Assembly (NCBI GenBank): GCA_023663705.1
Contig: JAMPGY010000002.1
Location: 175,615-239,614, forward strand
Direction of reading: 5' to 3'
DNA: 64,000 bases
Source of the DNA: Clostridium sp.
GTDB lineage: Bacteria; Bacteroidota; Bacteroidia; Bacteroidales; Bacteroidaceae
In this document: positions 16,868 through 26,352 of the stretch, one piece after another
Position numbering within the stretch: the first letter of the stretch is position 1
Layout of the letters: each line of letters opens with the position of its first letter
Notes under the pieces: model-generated
Seen by the model: the letters and a program-made list of their open reading frames with translations, nothing else
Database searches by the model: none
Told to the model about the DNA's origin: nothing
Program-made: the position numbers and the translations under genes

Positions 16868-17605
16868 TTATTTAGTGGATAAGTATTGTGTGCTGATCCC
16901 TCCCATAAAATCTTTCCAATAGACTTCGGAGAAACCACATTGCATCAGTATTTGCCGCAAGTTTTCCCCCTGAGGGAATGCAGCCATTGTGTGCGGCAAA
17001 TAGGTATATGCACTGTTGTCTCCGGATATGATCCGACCTATCAGTGGCATGATCAAACGGGCATATACGGCAAAGAGCTGTTTCATGGGAAATTTATCCG
17101 GAGTGCTCAACTCAACAAGAAGCAAATGACCTCCCGGTTTCAGCACACGATGGATTTCGTACAAACCCTGTCGCAGATCCTCAAAATTGCGCGCACCGTA
17201 GGATATGGTGACAGCATCGAACGTGTTATCGGGAAACGTCAGTTTCATACAATCCTCACGGTGCAGTCGGATAACGTCTTCCAGCTTCTCGTCATGTATC
17301 TTCTTCCGGGCTATACTCATCATATCCTCTGATATATCGGCACCCACGATGATTTGCGGATGTAGGCGCCGGGCGGCAAGGATGGCAAAGTCACCGGTCC
17401 CCGTAGCTATATCCAATATATGCTCGGGATGGAACGGGCGGAGCAAATCAATAGCTTTTCTTCTCCATCGGCGGTCTATGCCCAACGACAGGACATGGTT
17501 CAACAGATCATAAGAATGAGCGATGTTATCAAACAAATGTTTCACATGCTCAGTCTTATGACCGTTGCCTTTGTAGGATGTTATCTCCTTATTGTTTTGC
17601 ATCAA
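16868..17605 (-). CDS. menG: Demethylmenaquinone methyltransferase
   Basis: A 245-residue class I SAM methyltransferase of the UbiE/MenG family. Residues near 35-55 carry the family signature YDLLNHVLSLGIDRRWRR, and HILDIATGTGDFAILAAR is the SAM-binding loop. The ISYGARNFEDL segment is also diagnostic. In an anaerobic Bacteroidales host it would methylate demethylmenaquinone as the last step of menaquinone synthesis rather than act on ubiquinone (inference from lineage). It is 24 bp after purC and 21 bp before aroE on the same strand. Confidence 0.95.
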   Translation of the reverse strand: MMQNNKEITSYKGNGHKTEHVKHLFDNIAHSYDLLNHVLSLGIDRRWRRKAIDLLRPFHPEHILDIATGTGDFAILAARRLHPQIIVGADISEDMMSIARKKIHDEKLEDVIRLHREDCMKLTFPDNTFDAVTISYGARNFEDLRQGLYEIHRVLKPGGHLLLVELSTPDKFPMKQLFAVYARLIMPLIGRIISGDNSAYTYLPHTMAAFPQGENLRQILMQCGFSEVYWKDFMGGISTQYLSTK

Positions 17606-17629
17606 TTCAAAAGGGTGATAGGAGCTACT

Positions 17630-18577
17630 TTACTTGGTGCTCAGATAATCATTTACGTTCTTCTCAATACGTGCAGCCAGATCATCATGATCGTCCGCCT
17701 TGTTAAACGGTTCCCCTACAATGCCTTCATACAATTCGATATATCTGTCTGAAACACTATTGACATATTCGTCAGTCATTTCCGGCACCTGCTGGCCTTC
17801 CTTACCCATGAAGTCATGGTCTATGAGCCATTGACGGACGAACTCCTTGGAAAGTTGCTTTTGAGCTTCACCTTTTTCAAATTTTTCCTCGTATCCCTCG
17901 GCATAGAAATACCGGCTGGAATCCGGAGTGTGTATTTCATCAATCAGATAAACCTTACCGTCTTTTTTCCCGAATTCATATTTGGTATCAACCAGAATCA
18001 GTCCTTTCTGCGCAGCCATTTCCGTGCCACGGGCAAAGAGGGCATACGTATACTTTTCCATCAGTTCATAATCTTCCTTACTCACAATGCCTTGGGCGAT
18101 AATTTCTTCGCGAGAGATATTCTCATCATGCCCCGCATCTGCTTTGGTAGTGGGAGTAATGATGGGAGTGGGGAATTTCTGATTTTCTTTCATACCGTCA
18201 GGTAACTTCACACCACAGAGTTCCCGGCATCCGTTCTTATATTCGCGCCATGCACTGCCGGTCAGATAGCCACGGATAATCATTTCCACACGGAAGCCTT
18301 CGCATTTCAGTCCTACGGTAACCATCGGATCGGGAGTAGCCAACTTCCAATTCGGTACGATATCACTTGTAGCATCCAGGAACTTGGCTGCAATCTGATT
18401 CAATACCTGTCCTTTGAATGGAATGCCTTTGGGCAGAATCACGTCGAAAGCCGAGATACGGTCGGTTGCCACCATGACCATCAGGTCATCGTTGATGTTG
18501 TACACATCACGTACTTTACCGTGATATACATTTTTCTGTCCCGGAAAGTTGAATTCGGTATTTGTTAAAGCTTTCAT
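17630..18577 (-). CDS. purC: Phosphoribosylaminoimidazole-succinocarboxamide synthase
   Basis: PurC ligates aspartate to CAIR with ATP to give SAICAR in purine synthesis. The 315-residue length matches the longer PurC type rather than the ~237-residue E. coli form. Conserved segments include [42 protein letters not shown] and [12 protein letters not shown]. It lies 37 bp after phoH and 24 bp before menG, so it belongs to the same run of genes. Confidence 0.97.
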   Translation of the reverse strand: MKALTNTEFNFPGQKNVYHGKVRDVYNINDDLMVMVATDRISAFDVILPKGIPFKGQVLNQIAAKFLDATSDIVPNWKLATPDPMVTVGLKCEGFRVEMIIRGYLTGSAWREYKNGCRELCGVKLPDGMKENQKFPTPIITPTTKADAGHDENISREEIIAQGIVSKEDYELMEKYTYALFARGTEMAAQKGLILVDTKYEFGKKDGKVYLIDEIHTPDSSRYFYAEGYEEKFEKGEAQKQLSKEFVRQWLIDHDFMGKEGQQVPEMTDEYVNSVSDRYIELYEGIVGEPFNKADDHDDLAARIEKNVNDYLSTK

Positions 18578-18614
18578 AATAATTATGGTTGTTAAAGAAT
18601 TGATTCCAATATTT

Positions 18615-19640
18615 TCAGTTGTCTCCCAGTCCCATTATGCCGGCAAACAGAGGACTGTCCTCCTCGCTCTCTTTGTTTTTGTGTCTCGGTCGCGATTCAT
18701 TGCTTCGGCGGGCATGTTTTTCGTATGCCTCCACTATACGCGTCACCAATTTGTGTCTCACAATATCTTGCTTGTCCGTCTCAATGAAGGAGATACCCTT
18801 CACACCTTTCAGAATCTGCATGGCCTCCATCAATCCCGAACGCTGTGATGGCGGCAGATCCACTTGGGTACAATCGCCCGTTACGATCATCTTGGTGTTT
18901 GCCCCCATGCGTGTAAGAAACATTTTTATCTGTGCCGTTGTGGTGTTTTGCGCTTCGTCCAAGATTACCACAGCATCGTTCAGGGTGCGACCGCGCATGA
19001 AAGCCAAGGGGGCAATCTGGATTACGTTCTGCTCCATATATTCTTGTAGGCGGACAGCTGGTATCATGTCCTGCAATGCATCATAGAGCGGTTGCAGATA
19101 GGGATCGATCTTTTCCTTCATATCACCGGGTAAGAATCCCAGTTTTTCGCCAGCTTCCACAGCAGGGCGGCTCAATATGATTTTTCGGACCTCCTTGTTT
19201 TTCAATGCTCTTACAGCCAAGGCTATGCTGGTGTACGTCTTTCCCGAACCGGCCGGACCGATGGCGAATAACATGTCACTTTTCTGATAGGCGTCCACCA
19301 ACTTCTGTTGGTTCTCGCTGCGTGCCGTGATGGGTTTTCCACTCACACTGTATACGATGACTCCCTCCTGTCCGTCCCTTCCGGTTTTCTCACCTTTAAT
19401 AATATGCAGCACATCTTCCTCGCTCAGCATATTGTATTTGGCGCAATGTTTCTGTAAAGCCTGAATGTGCTCTTCAAAAGCACAAAGTTCCTCTTCATCA
19501 CCCATCACTTTGATTACATTTCCACGAGCCACAATGCGTAATTTGGGATACAACGCCTTTATTATTTGCATGTTGGCGTTGTTAACCCCGTAAAACACCA
19601 CCGGTTCGATGTCCTCCAGTACGATATGCTTCTCTATCAT
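18615..19640 (-). CDS. PhoH-like ATPase
   Basis: A 341-residue PhoH family protein. An N-terminal KH-like region (about 20-65) is followed by the P-loop ATPase with Walker A GPAGSGKT (128-135) and Walker [12 protein letters not shown] (about 222-232). The family is implicated in RNA metabolism (related to YbeZ, which acts with the endoribonuclease YbeY), but the exact role is not settled. It leads the phoH-purC-menG-aroE run. A TAAATTTG box on the minus strand (19664-19657) is a plausible -7 promoter element 17 bases before the ATG. Confidence 0.93.
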   Translation of the reverse strand: MIEKHIVLEDIEPVVFYGVNNANMQIIKALYPKLRIVARGNVIKVMGDEEELCAFEEHIQALQKHCAKYNMLSEEDVLHIIKGEKTGRDGQEGVIVYSVSGKPITARSENQQKLVDAYQKSDMLFAIGPAGSGKTYTSIALAVRALKNKEVRKIILSRPAVEAGEKLGFLPGDMKEKIDPYLQPLYDALQDMIPAVRLQEYMEQNVIQIAPLAFMRGRTLNDAVVILDEAQNTTTAQIKMFLTRMGANTKMIVTGDCTQVDLPPSQRSGLMEAMQILKGVKGISFIETDKQDIVRHKLVTRIVEAYEKHARRSNESRPRHKNKESEEDSPLFAGIMGLGDN

Positions 19641-19696
19641 TCTTATAAATTTGATGCAAATTTAATCATTCTGTTCCTAAATCAGTGTGTTTTTGC

Positions 19697-19704
19697 TATC
19701 TTTG
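19697..19704 (+). promoter_or_regulatory. Putative -7 promoter element for the DUF5715 gene
   Basis: TATCTTTG is an exact match to TAnnTTTG. Transcription would begin near 19711, so an upstream in-frame GTG at 19685 would lie before the message and the TTG at 19727 becomes the best start. No clear -33 box is seen. Confidence 0.45.
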
Positions 19705-19726
19705 TCATCGCAAAAAAGAAAAAGAA

Positions 19727-20560
19727 TTGAAACGTTTAAAGACTAAATACTTTTTGTGTGGAGCGTGTGGCATCGTGCTTGTGTTGGCTGTGGTGCGGTG
19801 CTTCAATCCCTCCGTGGCAAAAACGGCATCATCGGAAGCGATGATGAGAGACAGTGTGGAACAGGAACTTGTAATCGATACGCTCAAAACTGAGTCGATA
19901 AAGCCTCACGTAACAACGTATACCCGTGCATTGGAAAAACGCACTTACGATGTGCCTTGTTTTAAGAAAGTATCGGGTGAACCTGTAAAGCATCGCATTT
20001 ATAGTGTACCCGGCTTTAAAGACTGTTTCTCTGATTTACAGGATGTTCAACTTGTTTCCGCCCGCAAGTGGGGGGTATCTCCGGTGGCTGACAGACAAGA
20101 GGCCGAGCAACGAAAAAAGGAACTTGTATATGTGGGGAGCAATCCTTTTTACACTATAGACAAGCACATGAACCGATCCATTCCTTATCTTGTGCCGCAA
20201 GCCAGCGAATTACTGCAGCGTATCAGCCGAAATTTCCTTGATTCTTTGGCTATTAAAGGAATTCCGCTTCATACACTTATCGTTACTTCCGTGCTCCGTA
20301 CGGAGGAGGATGTGCGTAAGCTTCGTCGCCACAATACGAACGCCACTGAGCAGAGTTGCCATCGCTATGGCACAACTTTCGATATCAGTTACTCCCGCTA
20401 TAATACCGTCTCGTCTCCCGACGGCCCCCAACGTCGTGCCGTCCGTAACGATAGTCTTAAATGGGTGCTGTCCGAAGTGCTTCGTGATTTGCGTGAACAG
20501 GGGTTCTGTTATGTAAAGCACGAGGTGAAACAGGGGTGTTACCATATCACTGTGCGTTGA
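19727..20560 (+). CDS. DUF5715 family protein, probably peptidase-like, membrane-anchored
   Basis: About 277 residues from a TTG start (Met-Lys-Arg-Leu-Lys-Thr-Lys), chosen because it follows the likely promoter at 19697-19704 and gives a basic N-terminus before a hydrophobic segment (about residues 9-24). This is a signal-anchor or signal peptide. The C-terminal half matches DUF5715 and contains QSCHRYGTTFDISY, reminiscent of the zinc-binding S-H-x-x-G-x-x-x-D pattern of D-Ala-D-Ala carboxypeptidases (M15), and ends in HEVKQGCYHITV, where a second histidine ligand could lie. A cell-wall or peptide-processing role outside the cytoplasm is plausible but inferred. dus follows after 22 bp. Confidence 0.75.
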   Translation: MKRLKTKYFLCGACGIVLVLAVVRCFNPSVAKTASSEAMMRDSVEQELVIDTLKTESIKPHVTTYTRALEKRTYDVPCFKKVSGEPVKHRIYSVPGFKDCFSDLQDVQLVSARKWGVSPVADRQEAEQRKKELVYVGSNPFYTIDKHMNRSIPYLVPQASELLQRISRNFLDSLAIKGIPLHTLIVTSVLRTEEDVRKLRRHNTNATEQSCHRYGTTFDISYSRYNTVSSPDGPQRRAVRNDSLKWVLSEVLRDLREQGFCYVKHEVKQGCYHITVR

Positions 20561-20582
20561 TGTTTGTTTTTATTCGTTGATC

Positions 20583-21524
20583 ATGGATAAACTGAAGATT
20601 TATATGGCCCCTATGCAGGGCTATACGGAGGCGCCCTTCCGTAACGCTTTTTCCAAGTGGATGGGTGGTGTGGATGTATATTTCACGCCTTTTGTCCGAT
20701 GGGAGCATGGCGGTGTGCGACGTAAGGATTTGCGAGACACGGCAGTGGATGCCAACCGAGTGGATCGGATGGTTCCGCAATTGATTGCCGCCACACGCGA
20801 AGAGGCTGAAAATGTGCTTGGCGTGCTTGGGGAACAAGGCTATAAGGAGGTGGATCTGAACCTGGGATGTTGCTTTCCCGCATTGGCCAAACGTCATAAA
20901 GGATCTGGCATATTGCCTTATCCCGAAGAGGTGAAGGCACTGCTTGCGTTGGTGGATGCTCATCCCGAAATACGTTTTTCGGTAAAGATGAGATTGGGGT
21001 ATGAGCGTTCTGAGGAATGCCTTGCTCTCACCGACATCCTGAACAGTGTTCCGTTACAGCATGTGGCGGTGCATGCCCGTGTGGGACGGCAACAGTATAA
21101 AGGCGACTGTGACACGGAGATGTTCATGCGCCTGGCCGAACGGTTGCAGCATCCGGTGATTTACAACGGGGATATTCTTCTGGCTGAAGATATTGAGGCG
21201 TGGCAACAACGCGTACCGACGCTGCAGGGCGTCATGGTGGGGAGAGGCCTGCTGGTTCATCCTTGGATGGCTGCCGAATACAAGAGCGGAAAAGCTTGGA
21301 CAGATGCTGCGCGAGGCGAGGCTATGAGGCATTTGCATGCCGATCTGCTGGATCATTACGAACAACATCTGGAGGGAGGTGAAATACAATTGCTCACTAA
21401 AATGAAGAGTTTTTGGGAGTATTTATTGGCGGATGCCGATCGCAAACTGCTCAAAAAGATACATAAAGCACAACGTATCCCGGCCTATACCGAAGCGGTG
21501 AATCAATTGCTGTTCAACCTGTAG
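20583..21524 (+). CDS. dus: tRNA-dihydrouridine synthase
   Basis: A 313-residue FMN-dependent TIM-barrel enzyme that reduces uridines in the tRNA D-loop with NAD(P)H. Signatures are MAPMQGYTEAPFR at the N-terminus, DLNLGCCFPALAKRHKGSG with the catalytic cysteine, the VKMRLGY phosphate-site segment and VHARVGRQQYKG. The ATG at 20583 is used; an in-frame TTG two codons earlier is possible. It sits 22 bp after the DUF5715 gene. Which Dus subfamily (A, B or C) it belongs to is not clear. Confidence 0.92.
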   Translation: MDKLKIYMAPMQGYTEAPFRNAFSKWMGGVDVYFTPFVRWEHGGVRRKDLRDTAVDANRVDRMVPQLIAATREEAENVLGVLGEQGYKEVDLNLGCCFPALAKRHKGSGILPYPEEVKALLALVDAHPEIRFSVKMRLGYERSEECLALTDILNSVPLQHVAVHARVGRQQYKGDCDTEMFMRLAERLQHPVIYNGDILLAEDIEAWQQRVPTLQGVMVGRGLLVHPWMAAEYKSGKAWTDAARGEAMRHLHADLLDHYEQHLEGGEIQLLTKMKSFWEYLLADADRKLLKKIHKAQRIPAYTEAVNQLLFNL

Positions 21525-21599
21525 GAATATTGTCCAGCATGCTCCGGCTCATCAAGTTCACATTACACATATACACAAACATATATAATCATTGGGAAT

Positions 21600-22601
21600 A
21601 TGAAATTTAGTTTAAACACGACTATGCTTTGCCTTGTCGGTAATATCTTTGTTGCATTCTCTTCGGTTGATTCATTGGCAGACGAGCAGATTGTATTGGA
21701 TACCATTAACCGACAGATACCGATAGTTCATGATCCGGTGATGGCTTGCGAAGGGAATACGTATTACCTTTATTATACAGATTGGAATGTGGGATGTCTC
21801 TTCTCTCACGATATGATGAATTGGAGCCCCTGCAGGAAACCTATGGAGATGGTTCCGGACTGGGCGTTGAAATCAGTACCGGGTTACAAGGGACATACAT
21901 GGGCTCCGGATGTGGTCTTTCATAACGGGAAATACCACCTTTATTATTCCTGTTCGTCATTTGGCAAAAATACATCTGCCATAGGCCATGCCGAAAGTGT
22001 AACGCTTTGTCCGGACAGCGCGTCGTATGGATGGAAGGACACCGGTCCGGTGATCCGCTCAAAGGAGGGCCAGACGGATTATAATGCGATAGATCCGGCA
22101 GTATTCATAGACCGGAAGAAACGGGCATGGATGACATTCGGTTCGTTCTGGGGCGGCATACAACTTGTTCCTTTATCCGAAGACCTTTGCCAAACGGTGG
22201 GAGAGCCCATTGTGATAGCCCGTCGCACCACGAAAGGTGTGAATCCTATCGAGGCACCGTTTCTTTTTCGCAGAGGGCGTTATTACTATTTGTTTGTTTC
22301 GTGGGATTACTGCTGTCAGGGATCAAACAGTACGTACAAAGTAGCCGTCGGACGTTCACGACATGTCACAGGTCCTTATCTCGACCGTGAAGGGAAGCCC
22401 ATGACAGAAGGCGGCGGAACCGTGGTTCTCACCGGTGGAAGCCGTTATGCGGGTGCCGGACATTGTTCTGTTTATCATATAGATGGAAAAGATTATCTGC
22501 TGGCTCACGGTTATGTGCTTAACGAGAGCGGAACTCCCCGTCTGATCTTGTCCGAACTAACCTGGAGCAAAGACGGATGGCCTGTTCCGATTGTCCCCTA
22601 A
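21600..22601 (+). CDS. Secreted GH43 family glycosidase, arabinanase-like
   Basis: A 333-residue enzyme with an N-terminal signal peptide (cut near residue 27). The rest forms a five-bladed GH43 catalytic domain. The usual triad is visible: base Asp45 in IVHDPVMA, pKa-modulating Asp165 in NAIDPAVF and acid Glu218 in NPIEAPFLF. The GHTWAPDVVFHNGKYHLYYS strand and GHCSVYHIDGKDYLLAHGY are typical of endo-1,5-alpha-L-arabinanase subfamilies. It would cut plant arabinan in the periplasm or outside the cell. No SusC/SusD genes are adjacent, so it is not in a canonical polysaccharide utilisation locus here. Confidence 0.88.
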   Translation: MKFSLNTTMLCLVGNIFVAFSSVDSLADEQIVLDTINRQIPIVHDPVMACEGNTYYLYYTDWNVGCLFSHDMMNWSPCRKPMEMVPDWALKSVPGYKGHTWAPDVVFHNGKYHLYYSCSSFGKNTSAIGHAESVTLCPDSASYGWKDTGPVIRSKEGQTDYNAIDPAVFIDRKKRAWMTFGSFWGGIQLVPLSEDLCQTVGEPIVIARRTTKGVNPIEAPFLFRRGRYYYLFVSWDYCCQGSNSTYKVAVGRSRHVTGPYLDREGKPMTEGGGTVVLTGGSRYAGAGHCSVYHIDGKDYLLAHGYVLNESGTPRLILSELTWSKDGWPVPIVP

Positions 22602-22753
22602 GCGAGTAGTTATCGTATTTATTCCGGTTCGTCTGCAACATTAGGGAAAAACCTCTAAACAGGTAGGGGAAATCCTTTGTACGGGTGGATTTCTTGTTGC
22701 AATTTTGCAATGTGATAAAGATAACAAGATTGCAAACCTATAAACTAAAGAAT

Positions 22754-23782
22754 ATGAAACGGAATCTTCTCACTCTGTTGATGACATTGTTCACCGTTGC
22801 CGGTCTGAACGCCATGTCGTATGACGAAGCCCGCGACCAGGCCCGTTATTTGACGGACAAGATGGCATATGAGCTGAATCTGAATGATGCTCAATATAAT
22901 GATGCGTATGAGATCAATCTCGATTATCTGATGAGTCTGCGCACAGCCGATGATGTATACGGAACAGCGTTAACCTATCGCAATGCGGATCTGCGCAGCA
23001 TACTCTACGATTGGCAATACACGTTGTTCTCGGCTGCCAGCTACTTTTTCCATCCGGTTTATTGGAGAGCCGGTGTTTGGCACTATCCCATTTACACACG
23101 CTATACACCCGGCTTCTTTTACTATTCCACTCCACGTGTTTTTGTTACTTACCGGGGTGGTCATGGGAGAGCACATTATGCTCGTGTGAGTTACTACAAC
23201 AACCGTCGTCCCGTGTGGACAAGCGGATTGCGCGGAGAGCATCGCGGACCGGTGGAACACCGTGGACCCGGCGTGGCCACTCGCCCCGGAAGGCCGTCAA
23301 GCCCCGTAAAACCTCAGAAACCTCAGCGTCCCGGCAGACCGGGGAATAGCATCCGTCCGGATGCTTCACGTCCAAACAGACCGGGATACGGTGGCGGAAA
23401 TAATGGGTTTCACACCGGTAGCGCATCGCAAAGCGAGCGGGGAACCAATCGTCAGATTCGTCCCGACCGTACCCGTCCGGGACGAGGAGATGGTAGCAGA
23501 CCTGCGCTTACTGCCAAGCCTGTGTCTTCATCCAACAGACCTATAGCAGGAAACGGAGTGTCGGGTCGTCCGTCCCGGACTTACGGCAGTTCTTCCACAA
23601 ATTCCGCACATGTGCGTCATTCATCCTCCGGTTCAACGGGTTCGGCCACAGTGCGTCACACACGTTCATCTTCAATATCATCCCGCAATGTATCCGCTTC
23701 ACGTGGCTCCATATCCTCACACAACAACAGTTCTTATCAGCGTCAGAGTTCTACCCGGACAACAGTGAGACAGCATCGTTGA
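22754..23782 (+). CDS. Secreted basic low-complexity protein, function unknown
   Basis: A 342-residue protein with a clear signal peptide (cut near residue 19). Residues 22-90 are a compact, helix-rich region (DEARDQARYLTDKMAYELNL and on), followed by an aromatic Tyr/Phe/Trp-rich segment (about 85-130). From about 150 to the end the sequence is disordered-looking and dominated by Arg, Ser, Gly and Pro (for example GRPSSPVKPQKPQRPGRPG), giving a very basic tail without acidic balance. I recognise no catalytic motif. Such a tail could bind anionic polymers (DNA, polysaccharide, cell wall), which is inference. It ends before a bidirectional terminator. Confidence 0.8.
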   Translation: MKRNLLTLLMTLFTVAGLNAMSYDEARDQARYLTDKMAYELNLNDAQYNDAYEINLDYLMSLRTADDVYGTALTYRNADLRSILYDWQYTLFSAASYFFHPVYWRAGVWHYPIYTRYTPGFFYYSTPRVFVTYRGGHGRAHYARVSYYNNRRPVWTSGLRGEHRGPVEHRGPGVATRPGRPSSPVKPQKPQRPGRPGNSIRPDASRPNRPGYGGGNNGFHTGSASQSERGTNRQIRPDRTRPGRGDGSRPALTAKPVSSSNRPIAGNGVSGRPSRTYGSSSTNSAHVRHSSSGSTGSATVRHTRSSSISSRNVSASRGSISSHNNSSYQRQSSTRTTVRQHR

Positions 23783-23829
23783 AATCCCCCCTAAGCATTT
23801 GCTTTATGGAAGGAATGGATGCAAAAAAT

Positions 23830-23879
23830 AGAGGCTGTACAGTTCAAAAATCTGAATGAACTGCACAGCCTCTTTTTTT
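23830..23879. terminator. Bidirectional intrinsic terminator
   Basis: A 17-bp near-perfect stem (AGAGGCTGTACAGTTCA, 23830-23846, with 23857-23873) is followed by seven T on the plus strand and by TATTTTTTG on the minus strand. It sits between the two convergent genes ending at 23782 and 23897 and can serve both. Confidence 0.93.
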
Positions 23880-23896
23880 ATATTCTAATGGATTCG

Positions 23897-24751
23897 TTAT
23901 TCTGATACTTCTCCTTCTTCGACAACCCCCTCAGGCAACACGGCTACAGCCTCGGGAACAAGGTGGGGGAGAATCTTGTCGTACGGAATAAATCCATCAG
24001 GTTTTCCAGCCGAATAAGGAGCTATTTCGTAAGACTGATAGATGAAATAGACACCGTCCTCACGGAATGCAGGAGGGGTGGCTGGAAACAGCAGATTGTA
24101 TACATCCGTGTCTAACAACATGACATTCAGCTCATCATCTGTAGTCACATCAAAATAGGTTTTCAGCTGGTCAATAATCATACGTTGCACCTCATCAGTA
24201 GAAAACGGATCGATAATATCCCAAGTGAGGGCTGCACCGGTATCCTTGCGGAAAGTGCGGGCTTCAAACACCCCCATACCGTGAGCACCACCGGTATAGT
24301 TATAGTTGGACAGAGTGAACGTTACAGTCTTGTCCGTTTCGTAGTCTTTAGTCAGGTTGGCCACTGACGAATAGTTGATTTCATATTCCAGCCCTTCTTC
24401 ACCGTCGAAGTCCTCTGCCGCTTGGCGACAGATGGCATTGGCGTAGTAATTAACAATGGATTGGGCATCTGAAAAATCTCCTGTATAGGATCCCCCGAAC
24501 TGATTGCTCATCCATGTGCGTATGCTGTCGAGCAGGGGTTGTGCTCCTGCTGTAGGATAAGCAATCTGATATTCACTGGTCACATGACAGGCGTTTATCA
24601 AGGTGTCCACATTTACGGATACTACTTCGGTGCCCACAGTATTACCGTCATCTGCAGCCTCGTGGCAGGCCGTCAGGATTGATGCTCCAAGCATGCAAGC
24701 CAAGGCTAATCTTATCCATTCTCGTTTGTTAATGCAATTTTTCTTATTCAT
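23897..24751 (-). CDS. RsiV-like (DUF3298/DUF4163) lipoprotein
   Basis: A 284-residue lipoprotein with lipobox Leu26-Thr-Ala-Cys29 after a basic N-terminus and hydrophobic stretch. The region about 50-270 resembles the DUF4163 plus DUF3298 pair found in RsiV, including TLSNYNYTGGAHGMGVFEART and the YQSYEIAPYSAGKPDGFIPY segment. RsiV of Bacillus is an anti-sigma factor that binds lysozyme, but here the cytosolic anti-sigma part is missing. Only the extracytoplasmic module is present, so the role is open (perhaps ligand binding at the envelope). The C-terminus is acidic. Confidence 0.82.
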   Translation of the reverse strand: MNKKNCINKREWIRLALACMLGASILTACHEAADDGNTVGTEVVSVNVDTLINACHVTSEYQIAYPTAGAQPLLDSIRTWMSNQFGGSYTGDFSDAQSIVNYYANAICRQAAEDFDGEEGLEYEINYSSVANLTKDYETDKTVTFTLSNYNYTGGAHGMGVFEARTFRKDTGAALTWDIIDPFSTDEVQRMIIDQLKTYFDVTTDDELNVMLLDTDVYNLLFPATPPAFREDGVYFIYQSYEIAPYSAGKPDGFIPYDKILPHLVPEAVAVLPEGVVEEGEVSE

Positions 24752-24876
24752 AACCTTAAATTTAAAAGTGATTACGGAGACTAAGATAGATGTTTTATGT
24801 CACATACGGCAAGGATGTTAGGTTTAATTAACCAATAATAGATGTAAGCCGGTAATTACGACGGAGGAATAATACG

Positions 24877-24884
24877 TATATTTG
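24877..24884 (+). promoter_or_regulatory. Putative -7 promoter element for the nitroreductase pair
   Basis: TATATTTG matches TAnnTTTG 45 bases before the nitroreductase ATG at 24930. No TTTG is seen 19-21 bases further upstream. Confidence 0.4.
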
Positions 24885-24929
24885 CATCTATTATATTTCA
24901 ACCGGATAATTTATTAAGTGTATATAACA

Positions 24930-25481
24930 ATGGAGAACTTTAGCGAACTGATTAAGATACGCCGTAGTATGCGGAAGTTTACTACAGAAGAACTGTCTCA
25001 GGATGAAGTGGTGGCTTTGTTGCGAGCGGCATTGATGTCTCCTTCGTCCAAAGGCAGTCATGCTTGGGAGTTTGTGGTGGTGGACGACAAAGAGAAGCTA
25101 CTTGGACTTTCGACGTGTAAAGACCGTGGGGCGGAATTGATTGCAGGTGCCCCTTTGGCAGTAGTGGTATTGGCTGATCCGGAAGTGAGTGATGTGTGGA
25201 TTGAGGACGCTTCGGTAGCCGCTACTATGATGTTGCTTCAAGCTGAGGACTTAGGTCTGGGCGCCTGTTGGGTGCAGATCCGCGAACGTTCGATGGCCGA
25301 TGGTAAACCGGCTGAGGAGATGGTGCGCACGTTGTTGGGTATTCCCGAGCACCTGCGCGTTCTTTCCATTGTGGCCGTGGGGCATAAAGGCATGGAGCGT
25401 AAACCGTTCAACGAGGAGCGCTTGCTTTGGGAGAAGGTGCATATCGGAGTCTTTAATCAGCCGGAGGAAGAATGCAGATAG
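24930..25481 (+). CDS. Nitroreductase family protein
   Basis: A 183-residue FMN-dependent oxidoreductase fold. Family features are the N-terminal IRRSMRKFT (FMN phosphate-binding arginines), LMSPSSKGSHAWEFVVVDD in the region contacting FMN, DASVAATMMLLQAEDLGLGACWVQI and a C-terminal VAVGHKGMERKP. The natural substrate is unknown; nitroaromatic or quinone reduction is only the family label. The ATG at 24930 was preferred to an upstream GTG. It overlaps the next gene by 10 bp, which implies translational coupling. Confidence 0.9.
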   Translation: MENFSELIKIRRSMRKFTTEELSQDEVVALLRAALMSPSSKGSHAWEFVVVDDKEKLLGLSTCKDRGAELIAGAPLAVVVLADPEVSDVWIEDASVAATMMLLQAEDLGLGACWVQIRERSMADGKPAEEMVRTLLGIPEHLRVLSIVAVGHKGMERKPFNEERLLWEKVHIGVFNQPEEECR

Positions 25482-26251
25482 CCTTGATTGGTGCCGGCAA
25501 TCTGGCCACCTCACTCGGAGTGGCACTGAGGGCAGCTGGCGAGCAGCTTGTGCAAGTATATAGCCGAACGGAGAAATCGGCCATGGATTTGGCCGATCGG
25601 CTGGAATGTCCCCATACCTGTCGTCTGGAAGATGTAACCACCACGGCCGATCTATATGTGGTGTCGGTAAAAGACAGTGTGCTGACTGACGTGCTTGATA
25701 AACTGATTACACCGGAGCGGGCAAAGGCTCTGTTCGTTCATACGGCCGGCAGCATACCCCTGTCCGTGTTTGAGGGGAGGGGAGCAGAGCGTTACGGAGT
25801 GTTCTATCCCATGCAGACTTTCTCCAAAGCGCGTCTGTCGGATTTTATGGAAATTCCCGTGTTTCTGGAGTGTAGCCAGACTGAGGATTTTTCGAGGTTG
25901 TACGCATTGGCAGACCAATTGTCACGCCGTGTATGCTACATGTCTTCGGAGAAACGCCGCTACATACATCTGGCAGCGGTTTTTGCTTGCAATTTTGCCA
26001 ACCATTGTTATGCCCGTGCCGAACAAATATTAGAGGAACAAGGAATTGACTTCGATGTCATGTGGCCGCTGATTGACGAAACGGCATCCAAGATACATGC
26101 AATGCCGGCTCGAAAAGCACAGACAGGACCAGCGGTGAGGTTTGATGAAAATGTGATGAAGCGTCACATGGAATTGCTTACGGGGAACACGGAAGCACAA
26201 GCTGAGTATGAACTCATGAGCCGGGGTATTCATTTGCTGGCTAATCCCTGA
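25472..26251 (+). CDS. DUF2520 / Rossmann-fold NAD(P)-binding protein
   Basis: A 259-residue protein with an N-terminal dinucleotide-binding fold (LIGAGNLATSLGVAL, residues 5-19) and a C-terminal helical DUF2520 domain containing HLAAVFACNFANHCYARAE. The layout resembles ketopantoate reductase or 6-phosphogluconate dehydrogenase-like oxidoreductases, but no substrate is known for the family. It starts inside the end of the nitroreductase gene (10-bp overlap), so the pair is one operon. It ends before a bidirectional hairpin at 26284-26330. Confidence 0.87.
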   Translation: MQIALIGAGNLATSLGVALRAAGEQLVQVYSRTEKSAMDLADRLECPHTCRLEDVTTTADLYVVSVKDSVLTDVLDKLITPERAKALFVHTAGSIPLSVFEGRGAERYGVFYPMQTFSKARLSDFMEIPVFLECSQTEDFSRLYALADQLSRRVCYMSSEKRRYIHLAAVFACNFANHCYARAEQILEEQGIDFDVMWPLIDETASKIHAMPARKAQTGPAVRFDENVMKRHMELLTGNTEAQAEYELMSRGIHLLANP

Positions 26252-26283
26252 TCATCCCAACCAACGGAGATCATGGTAAATAT

Positions 26284-26330
26284 AATCCCCACTATGGAAC
26301 GGTAGCAATTGCCGTTCCATAATGGGGATT
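26284..26330. terminator. Bidirectional terminator hairpin
   Basis: An 18-bp stem with one mismatch pairs 26284-26302 with 26312-26330 around a 9-base loop. It lies between the convergent DUF2520 gene and the large glycosidase gene. No clear T-run follows, so termination is inferred from position and strength. Confidence 0.65.
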
Positions 26331-26352
26331 GCAATTGAAACAAATGATCCAA

